A stretch of 64,000 nt of DNA from the NCBI GenBank assembly GCA_020796225.1, contig CM036774.1, positions 26,212,791 through 26,276,790 of the forward strand, written 5' to 3'. Made by a program: the position numbers and the translations under genes. This DNA comes from Arion vulgaris (lineage: Eukaryota > Mollusca > Gastropoda > Stylommatophora > Arionidae). The notes under the pieces are model-generated. The model searched no databases, had not been told where the DNA came from, and saw only the letters and a list, made by a program, of their open reading frames with translations. Below are positions 52,137 to 63,436 of this stretch, one piece after another. Position 1 is the first letter of the stretch. Each line of letters begins with the position of its first letter.

Positions 52137-53520
52137 ATGGTTCGTATGGTCATTCATCAAATATCTTGTCCTAGGCAGAACTCTGCCACCCTAACAGTCC
52201 TTCGGAATCTCTCTCTCTCTCTCTCTCTTATAGGACATATGTCCCGCCTCTGTAACGGTCATGCTCAAACCATAAGCTACGTCCTGAATCAATCTTTTCT
52301 TTTGTACTCCTCGTCTCCGTTGTCTTCATCTTCTCCTATGCCAGATGTCTCTATATGCCAGGATGTCTTCTATATGCCAGGATGTCTTCTATATGCCAGG
52401 ATGTCTTCTATATGCCAGGATGTCTTCTATATGCCAGGATGTCTTCTATATGCCAGGATGTCTTCTATATGCCAGGATGTCTTCTATATGCCAGGATGTC
52501 TTATATATGCCAGGATGTCTTCTATATGCCAGGATGTCTTCTATATGCCAGGATGTCTTCTATATGCCAGGATGTCTTCTATATGCCAGGATGTCTTCTA
52601 TATGCCAGGATGTCTTCTATATGCCAGGATGTCTTCTATATGCCAGGATGTCTTCTATATGCCAGGATGTCTCCTATATGCCAGGATGTCTTCTATATGC
52701 CAGGATGTCTTCTATATGCCAGGATGTCTTCTATATGCCAGGATGTCTTCTATATGCCAGGATGTCTCCTATATGCCAGGATGTCTCCATATGCCAGGAT
52801 GTCTCCATAGCCAGGATGTCTTCTATATGCCAGGATGTCTTCTAATGCCAGGATGTCTTCTATATGCCAGGATGTCTTCTTATGCTCAGATGTCTTCTAT
52901 ATGCCAGGATGTCTCCTATATGCCAGGATGTCTTCTATATGCCAGGATGTCTTCTATATGCCAGGATGTCTTCTATATGCCAGGATGTCTTCTATATGCC
53001 AGGATGTCTTCTATATGCCAGGATGTCTTCTATATGCCAGGATGTCTTCTATATGCCAGGATGTCTCCTATATGCCAGGATGTCTTCTATATGCCAGGAT
53101 GCTTCTATATGCCAGATGTCTTCATATGCCAGGATGTCTCCTATATGCCAGGATGTCTCTATAGTGCCAGGATGTCTTCTATATGCCAGGATGTCTTCTA
53201 TATGCCAGGATGTCTTCTATATGCCAGGATGTCTTCTATATGCCAGGATGTCTTCTATATGCCAGGATGTCTCCTATATGCCAGGATGTCTTCTATATGC
53301 CAGGATGTCTCTTCTATGATAGTCTTCTCCAACACTACGTGTTCTTTATATGTCCACAATTCTGCAATTTTTGTCATTCTTATTTGTAGCATCAGCATGT
53401 TTTCTTCCATTTTGAGTTCCTTTTGGATATGTATATTTCTTGTCTTCTATGTCCATAATATACGAAGGACTCTTCTGTAACACTTATATTCAAAATCAGA
53501 TATATATTTACCACTGCCTT
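52137..53520 (-). pseudogene. LINE family d 3' end containing a 1-kb array
   Basis: Minus strand. To the right of the array: YKCYRRVLRI-like start, then QKELKMEENMLMLQIRMTKI and a TYKE-type region. To the left: IQDVAYGLSMTVTEAGHM, and KVAEFCLGQDI. Both halves align with the 49.0 kb copy, so the array sits inside one LINE copy, at the EGGIPG hinge before the GRPR motif. The 447-codon plus-strand frame is an artefact of the array. Confidence 0.85.
52335..53312 (+). repeat. 19-bp minisatellite inside LINE, about 51 copies
   Basis: ATGTCTTCTATATGCCAGG, with CTCCTAT and ATAT-less variants. All three plus frames stay open (ICQDVFYMPGCLLYARMSS) because three 19-bp units equal 19 codons without stops. 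Confidence 0.97.
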
Positions 53521-53564
53521 GTCAAGGAGGATGATTCCATACAGTTGCCGCTGGGAATATGTAT

Positions 53565-56335
53565 CTCTTCACTACATACTAATAGAATATGTATTCTCTA
53601 CATACTAATAGAAATATTATGCCTTCATACATCACTAATAGAATATGTATGCTCTTCACTACATACTAATAGAAATTATATCTCTTCACTAGCATACTAA
53701 TAGAAATATATATTCACTTCACTACATACTAATAGAAATATATATACTAATAGAAATATATATGCACTTCACTACATACTAATAGAAATATATATACTAA
53801 TAGAAATATATATGCACTTCTACATACTAATAGAAATTGTATACTTCACTACATACTAATAGAAATATATATGTTTCACTACATACTAATATAATATATA
53901 TTCTCTTCACTACATACTAATAGAAATATATATGCTCTTCACTATATACTAATAGAAATATATATACTAATAGAAATATATATGCACTTCACTACATACT
54001 AATAGAATATGTATTCTCTTCACTACATACTAATAGAAATATATATGCACTTCACTACATACTAATAGAAATATATATACTAATGAAATATATATCTCTT
54101 CACTACATACTAATAGAAATATATATGCACTTCACTACATACTAATAGAAATATATATGCACTTCACTACATACTAATAGAAATATATATGCTCTTCACT
54201 ACATACTAATAGAAATATATATGCTCTTCACTACATACTAATAGAAATATATATGCTCTTCACTACATACTAATAGAAATATATATGCTCTTCACTACAT
54301 ACTAATAGAAATATATATACTAATAGAAATATGTATGCACTTCACTACATACTAATAGAATATGTATTCTCTTCACTACATACTAATAGAAATATATATG
54401 CTCTTCACTACATACTAATAGAAATATATATGCCTTCACTACATACTAATAGAAATATATATGACTACTACATACTAATAGAAATATATATACTAATAGA
54501 AATATATATGCACTTCACTACATACTAATAGAAATATATATGCACTTCACTACATACTAATAGAAATATATATGCTCTTCACTACATACTAATAGAAATA
54601 TATATGCACTTCACTACATACTAATAGAAATATATATGCACTTCACTACATACTAATAGAAATATATATACTAATAGAAATATGTATGCACTTCACTACA
54701 TACTAATAGAATATGTATTCTCTTCACTACATACTAATAGAAATATATTGCTCTTCATACATACTAATAGAAATATATATGCTCTTCACTACATACTAAT
54801 AGAAATATGTATTCTCTTCACTACATACTAATAGAAATATATATGCTCTTCACTACATACTAATAGAAATATATATGCACTTCACTACATACTAATAGAA
54901 ATATGTATTCTCTTCACTACATACTAATAGAAATATGTATGCTCTTCACTACATACTAATAGAAATATGTATTCTCTTCACTACATACTAATAGAAATAT
55001 GTATGCTCTTCACTACATACTAATAGAAATATATATTCTCTTCACTACATACTAATAGAAATATATATGCTCTTCACTACATACTAATAGAAAATATATG
55101 CTCTTCATACATACTAATAGAAATATGTATGCCTTCTACTACATACTAATAGAAATATGTATTCTCTTCACTACATACTAATAGAAATATATATGCTCTT
55201 CACTACATACTAATAGAAATATGTATGCTCTTCACTACATACTAATAGAAATATGTATTCTCTTCACTACATACTAATAGAAATATGTATGCTTCATACA
55301 TACAATAGAAATAGTATTCTCTTCACTACATACTAATAGAAATATATATGCTCTTCACACATACCTAATAGAAATTATATGCTCTTCACTACATACTAAT
55401 AGAAATATGTATTCTCTTCACTACATACTAATAGAAATAATAATGTCTTCACTACATACTAATAGAAATATATATGCTCTTCACTACATACTAATAGAAA
55501 TATGTATGCACTTCACTACATACTAATAGAAATATATATGCTCTTCACTACATACTAATAGAAATATATATGCTCTTCACTACATACTAATAGAAATATG
55601 TATTCTCTTCACTACATACTAATAGAAATATATATTCTCTTCACTACATACTAATAGAAATATATATGCTCTTCACTACATACTAATAGAAATATGTATG
55701 CACTTCACTACATACTAATATAATATATATTCTCTTCACTACATACTAATAGAAATATGTATTCTCTTCACTACATACTAATATAATATATATTCTCTTC
55801 ACTACATACTAATAGAAATATGTATTCTCTTCACTACATACTAATAGAAATATATATTCTCTTCACTACATACTAATAGAAATATATATTCTCTTACTAC
55901 ATAACTAATAGAAATATGTATTCTCTTCACTACATACTAATAGAAATATATATTCTCTTCACTACATACTAATAGAAATATATATGCTCTTCACTATATA
56001 CTAATAGAAATATATATGCTCTTCACTACATACTAATAGAAATATTATGCTCTTCACTACATACTAATAGAAATATATATGCTCTTCACTACATACTAAT
56101 AGAAATATATATGCTAATAGAAATATGTATGCACTTCACTACATACTAATAGAAATATATATGCTCTTCACTACATACTAATAGAAATATGTATGCTCTT
56201 CACTACATACTAATAGAAATATATATGCTCTTCACTACATACTAATAGAAATATGTATTCTCTTCACTACATACTAATAGAAATATATATGCACTTCACT
56301 ACATACTAATAGAAATATATATACTAATAGAATCC
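53565..56335 (+). repeat. 32-bp minisatellite, about 87 copies
   Basis: Units CTTCACTACATACTAATAGA plus AATATATATGCT. Variants: TATGCA, TATGCT, GTATTCT and short ATACTAATAGAAATATAT half units. TATGCA types dominate to 54.7 kb, while GTATTCT/TATGCT types dominate later. It is the second largest array here. Confidence 0.97.
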
Positions 56336-56855
56336 ATATAAAACAGACCGTTCCAGGAATTCGTACAAAATATATATATTCACTATTTTATTATTTTGAA
56401 CTGATGTTCATTTATTGTTATGTCTACACCTTGATCACCTGTTCTATTCTTACCTAGTGCTAACACCCTCACCTGTCTCTACTTGAAAGGTTGATGAGGA
56501 ATCAGAAGGTTTACGTGGAATAACGGCGAGTTTGATTGTTGCATGTACAAGTGAAGTATACTAGAAAAATGTAGATGTTTGAAATGTTTGAAGAGTGTTC
56601 GCCTGCCCCAGGGTTAGATTTAGCTAATGTTGTTATAAGTAAACATATCATGGACATTTAGTAAATAGAAATAATATGTACAGGTAAGACTTGAAGATCA
56701 CACATTTGCTTGTGCGGGTGAAGAATTAAGTGAGCTACTAGAACGTCTAATTAGGGTGATAGACAAGTCCGTCTGTCTGGAAACATGAAGAACGCCAAGT
56801 GAATTTGAAGGAAAACATCTGTAAGTATCTTAACAATCGGTTGGCTTATGCGATT
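56336..56855. other. unassigned region
   Basis: No gene or known repeat recognised. Confidence 0.5.
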
Positions 56856-56861
56856 ATGTGT

Positions 56862-57238
56862 CTTCAGATTTGTTAAACCACTCTTTGTAATGTGTATGTC
56901 AACCTAAGAACGATCGTACGGTGTGCCAGTTATGCGCCTACAAGTAGGCTAGACACGTAATAACAAAGTACTGTAGTTTTACAAATTACAAAACAATGAC
57001 AATATACAGCAACGTTTCGACCAACAAGGCCTTTATCAAGCAAACGAACAATCAAATAGTTTTACTGCAGTCTCATCTATATTGTGATTATTACAATAGC
57101 AGCACATCCAATTTCTGCTACGCTTTGTATTTACTAGGTAGCTTCTAAGGCCCTTACTCCAGTCGAATCTTACAAATGCCTGTAGGTCGCAGTGTTATAT
57201 TCTTTGCTTCCTTATAGACCCCAGCAACACACGGAAGT
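56862..57238 (-). mobile_element. SINE-2 copy split by Penelope-like module
   Basis: Antisense SINE-2 (TTAAACCACTCTTTGTAATG to CCCCAGCAACACACGG), interrupted between GTAGGCTAG and CACATCCAAT by 150 bp of foreign sequence. Confidence 0.8.
56953..57102 (-). mobile_element. Penelope-like module with hammerhead-like core, copy 2
   Basis: Minus strand contains CTTGATAAAGGCCTTGTTGG TCGAAACGTTGC. This fits stem II (GGCC/GGTC) flanked by a degenerate CUGAUGA (TTGATAA) and an intact GAAAC, the core order of hammerhead ribozymes found at the ends of Penelope-like elements. Two of seven CUGAUGA bases are wrong, so self-cleavage is unlikely. The piece has no RT and no clear duplication. Confidence 0.55.
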
Positions 57239-57371
57239 TTGATGTCTAAAGCTTGTACGCCTCTCTGACAAGGCTGGATTGTGTAGGCATTGATATCGGT
57301 CAACAGTACCTACAGATAAGATTAAGAACGTGATCCAGTCCAGCCATAGCCTTGGACTTCAAGGAGATCAG

Positions 57372-57580
57372 TGACTAGTATGTGACTAGTATTAAATATG
57401 TGACTAGTATGTGACTAGTATTAAATATGTGACTAGTATGTGACTAGTATTAAGTATGTGACTAGTATGTGACTAGTATGTGACTAGTATGTGACTAGTA
57501 TTAAGTATGTGACTAGTATTAAGTATGTGACTAGTATGTGACTAGTATGTGACTAGTATGTGACTAGTATGTGACTTAAT
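57372..57580 (+). repeat. 11/18-bp minisatellite
   Basis: Mixed units ATGTGACTAGT and ATGTGACTAGTATTAAAT. Confidence 0.93.
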
Positions 57581-57659
57581 GCATGTCACGACCAGAATAA
57601 AGATTATCCAAAAATAAATGTTTGTTTTTAGACTTAGCTAACAACTACTGGATCGATTA

Positions 57660-58380
57660 GTTGACTGTGTCCTCCATTCTTGACTGTGTCCTCCATTCTT
57701 GACTGTGTCCTCCATTCTTGACTGTGTCCTCCATTTCTGATGTTCAATCCTTTCTTGACTGTGTCCTCCATTCTCTGCATGTTCAATCCTTTCTTGACTG
57801 TGTCCTCCATTCTCTGCATGTTCAATCCTTTCTTGACTGTGTCCTCCATTCTCTGCATGTTCAATCCTTTCTTGACTGTGTCCTCCATTCTCTGCATGTT
57901 CAATCATTTCTTGACTGTGTCCTCCATTCTCTGCATGTTCAATCCTTTCTTGACTGTGTCCTCCATTCTCTGCATGTTCAATCCTTTCTTGACTGTGTCC
58001 TCCATTCTCTGCATGTTCAATCCTTTCTTGACTGTGTCCTCCATTCTCTGCATGTTCAATCCTTTCTTGACTGTGTCCTCCATTCTCTGCATGTTCAATC
58101 CTTTCTTGACTGTGTCCTCCATTCTCTGCATGTTCAATCCCTTCTTGATGTGTCTCCATTCTCTGCATGTTCAATCCCTTCTTGACTGTGTCCTCCATTC
58201 TCTGCATGTTCAATCATTTCTTGACTGTGTCCTCCATTCTCTGCATGTTCAATCCTTTCTTGACTGTGTCCTCCATTCTCTGCATGTTCAATCCTTTCTT
58301 GACTGTGTCCTCCATTCTCTGTCCGTTCAATCCTTTCTTGACTGTGTCCTCCATTCTCTGCACGTTCAATCCCTTCTTCT
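57660..58380 (+). repeat. 19- then 39-bp minisatellite
   Basis: Starts with four 19-bp units (CTGTGTCCTCCATTCTTGA, 57664-57735) and changes to about 16 39-bp units that add CTCTGCATGTTCAATCCTTT in the middle. Frames are open on both strands (39 bp is 13 codons; minus reads NMQRMEDTVKKGL). Confidence 0.97.
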
Positions 58381-58478
58381 AACATATACCCGCCCATCTC
58401 TTCTATTTTCTTGTCTTGTCCTCGCATGAGAAGAAACTATTGTCACATTATCATCTTACGCAGTACCGTAGGGGGAAG

Positions 58479-58725
58479 GGGGTGTCTCTGTGGCGTAGTG
58501 GTTCGATGCTCGCCTCTAGTGACGAAGGTACTCGGTTCGCTTCCTTGTGGAGCCATCTGGATATTTTCTCAGAGATCCCTGATCTCAGTGTAGGTGAGAT
58601 AGAGTTCTAGTCCTATCGGAGACGGAGGATAAATGTAGGCCCTGTGTTCACTTTGAGACGTAAGAACTTGTCAGCTTCAAACCGAGAAGAGCAGACGGAA
58701 GACACTGCTTGGCACGTTAGCGTCA
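58479..58725 (+). mobile_element. SINE-6 copy 2
   Basis: Head GTGTCTCTGTGGCGTAGTGG TTCGATGCTCGCCTC, then GATCCCTGATCTCAGTG and CCTATCGGAGACGGAGGATA. Better preserved in the head than the 18.6 kb copy. Confidence 0.8.
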
Positions 58726-58914
58726 GGTTTGAGCTGATCTGAATGTTGGGAGAAGGTTGTATTGAACAATCTCTTAGTTTTAGTATCCTTGGTGACAGGT
58801 TTGCGTTTGAAAATTGTCAACTACTGCACTTTCGTTCTTCTAAGACACATTTTGTGATCTTTGATAGATTGTTCCCTAGCGTTGTGTCTGCTTGGACGTT
58901 AGCGTCAGGTTTGA
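58726..58914. other. unassigned spacer
   Basis: Contains the phrase CGTTAGCGTCAGGTTTGAGC twice (58717 and 58897), a direct duplication. Confidence 0.5.
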
Positions 58915-59405
58915 GCTGTGTCTGTTGTATGTTGGTGTCGTCTGGTTGTTATGTTGATCTTGTGGTTGTATGTTGTGTCGTTGCTGTGTGTTATGTTGGT
59001 GTCTTTGCTGGTGTTGTTATGTTGGTCGTTGCTGGTGCTGTGTTGGTGCTCGTTGCTGGATTGTATTGCGTTGCTGGTGTTGTATGTTGGTGTCGTGCTG
59101 GTGCTGTTTGCGGTGTCGTGCTGGTGTAGTTGGTGTCGTTGCTGGTGATGTGGTCGTCTGTGTGTTGTTGGTGCGTTGGTGTGTATGTGGTGTCGTGCCG
59201 TTGTATGTTGGTGCGTGCTGGTGTGTTAGTTGTGTCGTTGCTGTGTTGTTGGTGCGTTGCTGGTGTGTATGTTGGGTCGTGCTGGTGTGTATGTGGTCGC
59301 TGTTGCTGTGGTGTTGTTATGTTGGTGTCGTTGCTGTTGTTGTTATGTTGGTGTCGTGTGTTGTTATTGGTCATCGCTGTTGCTGGTGTTCTATGCTGTC
59401 ATAAA
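58915..59405 (+). repeat. degenerate GT-rich repeat
   Basis: Irregular units of GTTGCTGGTGTTGTATGTTG and TGTCGTGCTGGTG. All three plus frames are open and Cys/Val/Leu-rich, a composition artefact. Confidence 0.88.
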
Positions 59406-59469
59406 TGTTGCTGAGGTAAACATAAAACGTTCATATCAGTTGCTAATAGTACAAAACTCGCATTCTCAT

Positions 59470-59585
59470 TCTGACTTTGTTAGAAACTGCTGCTCATTCT
59501 GACTTTGTTAAGACAAAACTCGCATGCTCATTTTGACTTTGTTAAGACAAAACTCGCATGCTCATTCTGACTTGTTAGACAACTC
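59470..59585 (+). repeat. about 36-bp repeat, three copies
   Basis: CTCATTCTGACTTTGTTA and AGACAAAACTCGCATG alternate. Confidence 0.9.
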
Positions 59586-60099
59586 AAAGTCTGCTGTGGG
59601 CAGTCCTACTCCGCCCGTGTGATATTATTTGGATAAATAGATGTTGAGTGTACTACCATAGACCAGCTGAAACTAGTCCCAGATTGTATCATCTTCTAGC
59701 ATTTAGTGCCCTCTGACCTAGCAGTGACTTACTAAGGTCAACTATGTTTACATATTAACATTGTGACGGTCAATACATACGTCATAATATAGCCAAATAA
59801 GACTCTGGTGTATAGTTGAAAGTGTAAGTCCTGACAAACAATATCGAGGCGTATCTCTTACCACAAGAACATGGAGGACGTATGTTATTGAATGCCGAGG
59901 ACTAGTTTCAGTTAACTGTTCTAGAAAGTGAAAGTATTCAAACCTTGGAATGGGGGATATACATTCATCTCACTTACGAGAGGGTGGTACACTGCAGTCT
60001 ACAGAGGTAAGTACTATCTAGTGTTGATATGTTGGTTTTTATTGAGTATTATTGATATTTTATTCATAATTCTACGAACATAAATTATATTAAAACAAG
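59586..60099. other. unassigned region
   Basis: No gene or repeat recognised. Confidence 0.5.
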
Positions 60100-60110
60100 T
60101 CAAAAACTTT

Positions 60111-60362
60111 CTTCTTCTTCTTTGCGTTCGTTCTTTACGACCAATTTTAATCACTCTTTGTGATGTGTTTGATCTTTGCCAAGAACGTGTATACGTTGCA
60201 CATTGGTTTGGTAGGCCCCTAAACGCATAGACTTCTACACGTTTAGGACACGTGCATCCGATTTCAGCCAAACCTCATTAATCGCCTCTTACGACATGCG
60301 TGGCAGGTAACAGTGGTTCTATTCTTTACACCCTAAATTTGGGCCCGGTAACCACTCGGGCG
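60111..60362 (-). mobile_element. SINE-1, full length, 11-bp TSD
   Basis: Antisense copy flanked by TCAAAAACTTT (60100-60110) and TCAAAGACTTT (60363-60373). Confidence 0.92.
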
Positions 60363-60464
60363 TCAAAGACTTTAACATAGCTAGGGAGAATTTTGTCAGA
60401 AAACGGAAGACTAACTAACGAAATCCAACATAGATGCAATAAAGCATATCAAATAATAGGATAA

Positions 60465-60665
60465 ATATAACGCCAATTTAAACATGCAAACATGTCACCA
60501 TGAACACTAAAATAGCATTGTTCAACATAATATTTCTCCCTTGTTATCAGTGCCAAATATAACTTGAATATTGTACAGACATGTCTGCGGTGAAGCTAAG
60601 AGAGGTTATGTTTATACAACGACATCTACGACCTCAAAAAGAGAACACAGCAGCAGGCGCTAGGT
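60465..60665 (+). pseudogene. short LINE fragment
   Basis: Sequence such as CACCATGAACACTAAAATAG and TATTTCTCCCTTGTTATCAG matches the 25.98 kb fragment (reading NIIFLPCYQCQ). Heavily decayed. Confidence 0.5.
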
Positions 60666-60839
60666 ATGTAGATATCACATCTTGTTCTCAGTTGATAAAC
60701 AAATTCCTCAACATAAAACGGCTGTAGACAAGCAAGCAAAAGAAGAAAAGTTGATGATTTTGATGATGTGATGGATCTCTAGAGCGACGTTTGCCTGCGT
60801 TCTCAGGTTGTGTGTTCCAATCCGGACCAAGTCACTACG

Positions 60840-61098
60840 TCTTCTTCTTCTTCTTCTTTGTGTTCGTTCTTTACCAACAATTTTAATCACTCTTTGTGAT
60901 ATGTTTGATCTTTGCCAAGAACGTGTATACGTTGCACATTGGTTTAGTAGGCCCCTAAACGCATAGACTTCTACACGTTTAGGACACTGCATCCGATTTC
61001 AGCCAAACCTCCTTAGTCGCCTCTTACGACATGCGTGGCAGGTAACAGTGGTTCTATTCTTTACACCCCAAATTTGGGCCCCGGTAACCACACGGGCT
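60840..61098 (-). mobile_element. SINE-1 copy, 10-bp TSD
   Basis: Antisense copy; flanks AGTCACTACG (60830-60839) and AGTCACTATG (61099-61108). Confidence 0.9.
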
Positions 61099-61258
61099 AG
61101 TCACTATGCAATTTTCATCATGAGATCCCTTAGGATTGTTCCTGGAGCTACGGAGTTCGTGCTTCGTGCAACCCTCTCGGCAGGCCATTTTTCCCGATAG
61201 GGACGGGGCCATATCAGAAAACCCTGTTTAATGAAGAATAACCTATTCATTTAGACCT

Positions 61259-61263
<5 letters not shown>

Positions 61264-61314
<51 letters not shown>
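61264..61314. repeat. (GT)n microsatellite
   Basis: About 25 perfect TG/GT dinucleotides. Confidence 0.98.
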
Positions 61315-61315
<1 letters not shown>

Positions 61316-61390
61316 TAAAGATGTTATTAGTCGTGAGATTTTAAACAATCATGATGTTGCTCTTAACAAATTCAAAGTACAACTACATTT

Positions 61391-61590
61391 TTTTCCGATC
61401 CAGAAGCACTTGAGCTTTCAGCTCTTCGGCTCGGTACCATGGACATCGTAACTCTTCGGTTCGGTGCCACGAACACCGTCAATCTGGAGAAGCTGTGGAT
61501 TTTCTGCCAGTCCGCGGAATTGAACCCGCACTCATAGAGGACTTGTCACCCGCAGTCCAACGCGCTACGAACACGCTGGGCAGGCGGGCA
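61391..61590 (-). mobile_element. SINE-3, full length, 12-bp TSD
   Basis: Antisense 200-bp copy flanked by ACAACTACATTT (61379-61390 and 61591-61602), a perfect duplication. Confidence 0.93.
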
Positions 61591-61713
61591 ACAACTACAT
61601 TTGAAATGAGATAGTCAAATTGTAATCAACAATATTGTGGCAACAAGATTCATTCATCTGCTTCGTTACTGTTCTTTATCTTATTCTAACAAAGATTAGA
61701 ATATGTCATTATA

Positions 61714-61971
61714 CAGGGTGTTCAAGATAAAAGCAGCACCATTGACAAATCGAAAGTTGCCAGTTACTTATTGCCGTTGTGTATATTTACTATTTAAACC
61801 GGTTTTGACTAGCTCGTCCTATGTCACATTGGTTTATCGTCCCTTCCGCACTACAATTACACACCGTCACACAACCTTGACCTATACTACGTCATAATTG
61901 AACCTTCTCATTTTCATAAATATATGCCAGATTAGCTCCATTGATAGGCTACTTTTATCTTCAACACCCTG
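61714..61971. mobile_element. TcM-1 MITE copy 2
   Basis: 258 bp with ends CAGGGTGTTCAAGATAAAAG and CTTTTATCTTCAACACCCTG, TA on each side. The body (AAACCGGTT.TGACTAGCTCG) matches copy 1. Confidence 0.88.
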
Positions 61972-61982
61972 TATTTCGCCGA

Positions 61983-62225
61983 AGTACCGGGCATTGGATA
62001 CTCAACAGACACTTACATAGACTAGGAATAAGTCAAACAGCTTTCTGTTAGTGTCAACAGGCGGGACATACACTAGAGCATGTTCTCTGTTAGACTGTCT
62101 TTTCCTGGATGATTTGAGAAGCAACATGTGATCACACCCAGTAGACCTGAAAACTAAGGTTTTCTCTAAACTTGACTGACTGCTGAAGCTGGCTGTCTAG
62201 TTTATTGTGGTTCCAATCTGGTATT
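61983..62225 (+). pseudogene. C-terminus of RNase H-type LINE (family R)
   Basis: Shifted frames give HWILNRHLHRLGISQTAF, CQQAGHT.EHVL, C.FLDDLRSNM and DLKTKVFSKLD. The EHVL and Cys pattern matches the 50.6 kb copy. No intact frame. Confidence 0.65.
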
Positions 62226-62398
62226 TTGGAAGCCCTAATACTTGTGCAATGTCCATTTATTGATCATATTCATTGCCTCCGCTGCTTTTCCGGAGGTGTT
62301 CTTAAATCTCATTATTCTCATTGCCAGTTTATAGTCTACAGTTGATTAAGCACACGACCAAAGGTTGCCGTAGAGGACAAAGGTACATATATACTTTT
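62226..62398. other. unassigned spacer
   Basis: Possibly further LINE 3' sequence; nothing firm. Confidence 0.4.
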
Positions 62399-62400
62399 TC

Positions 62401-62722
62401 GCCCGAGTGGTTACTGGGGACCAAATTGGGGTGTAAAGAATAGAACCACTGTTATCTGCCACGCATGTTGTAAGAGGCGACTAAGGATGTAGGAATGGGG
62501 CTAGCTACCTCACACTAGATAGCTACAGAACGGAGAGCGAACCGAGTAAACGCTGGATGAAACCGGACACATCGCGAAGGATAAGCACCAGAGCTCCAAA
62601 TGGCGCTGAAGATGTGACGTAAAGCACACCAATGCTAAGGCTGCATGAATCAGATTTCCACATGAATATAATTCATGGGGAGGTCTGGTACATCGGTCTT
62701 GGCGGTGATCGCGAGAGAGAGA
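62401..62722 (+). mobile_element. SINE-1b copy 2
   Basis: GCCCGAGTGGTTACTGGGGA and GGTGTAAAGAATAGAACCAC, then GGGGCTAGCTACCTCACACT as in 46.4 kb and a diverged distal body. The head-body junction after GTAAGAGGCGACTAAG is at the same place in both copies. Confidence 0.72.
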
Positions 62723-62757
62723 TACATACTTTTTTTAGTACACCCGCTATGAATTCA

Positions 62758-63022
62758 GCTGTTGTCATGGCGCCTAATATGGCGCTTTGACTGATTTTTG
62801 CGTGAAGACATACTTCCTTATCACTAGTGTCCCTTGTCATTTAGTCGAGTTTTACTTCGACTTTAAATCTACATGTAATGCAGATCATAAAGTCCAATAG
62901 CGTACTGTGAGTATGCCGACACTTTAAAAAAAAATGATGTCAAGCTGGGCTCGATCCAGGAATTTAATGACTTGCGATCACTATCGCAGAGTGTTATTAA
63001 CTTTGCCATCAGTGACCCAACA
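62758..63022 (-). mobile_element. SINE-5 copy 2
   Basis: Antisense. Head (minus strand) GGGTCACTGATGGCAAAGTT and TGGATCGAGCCCAGC as a B-box; distal ATGGCGCCTAATATGGCGC as in 8.11 kb. Confidence 0.7.
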
Positions 63023-63428
63023 GTCATATATGAAATGAGAGATTTCATTCCTGTTCTATGATGTAGAGAGAGATACACCTCTGAATCAAATTGACGAACT
63101 AATAATGCGCCGTACTGTAAAAACACACAAAAATGGTTGCATGTTTTTGTAATATTTCAAAACATCAAAAGAATATGAGAAATTTATGTTGTCTGTGAAG
63201 TTATAGATCATAAATATTTTTACGGTCATGGAAAATATAAGACTTTGTAAAAATGTTATTGCAATACGTCAACAGGTTATAATAGTGAGAGAATTCAACG
63301 TGAGGAGTCAATCTCTGAACGAGTTTTCGATAATCCAGTCTGGACAAAGGGGAAATAACCAAATATATTCTAAACAAACGGTTGTTGTAAATGGGTTTAA
63401 ACTGGAAGCGACGCTTACGTGGAAAATC
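63023..63428. other. unassigned region
   Basis: AT-rich; overlapping 68-85-codon frames show no motif. Confidence 0.45.
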
Positions 63429-63436
63429 TGCTAGTA

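Noticed and set aside
52137..53480. 447-codon plus-strand frame
   Set aside because: It crosses antisense LINE sequence and a 19-bp array; the start methionine lies in LINE DNA.
53565..56335. Centromeric satellite
   Set aside because: A 32-bp array of 2.8 kb is too short and too isolated to argue for a centromere; nothing else here supports it.
57638..58429. Open frames of 191 and 229 codons on opposite strands
   Set aside because: Both are the 39-bp array read in two directions.
58743..59404. Cys/Val-rich frames resembling a membrane protein
   Set aside because: GT-rich degenerate repeat; all plus frames are equally open, so the hydrophobic composition is a by-product.
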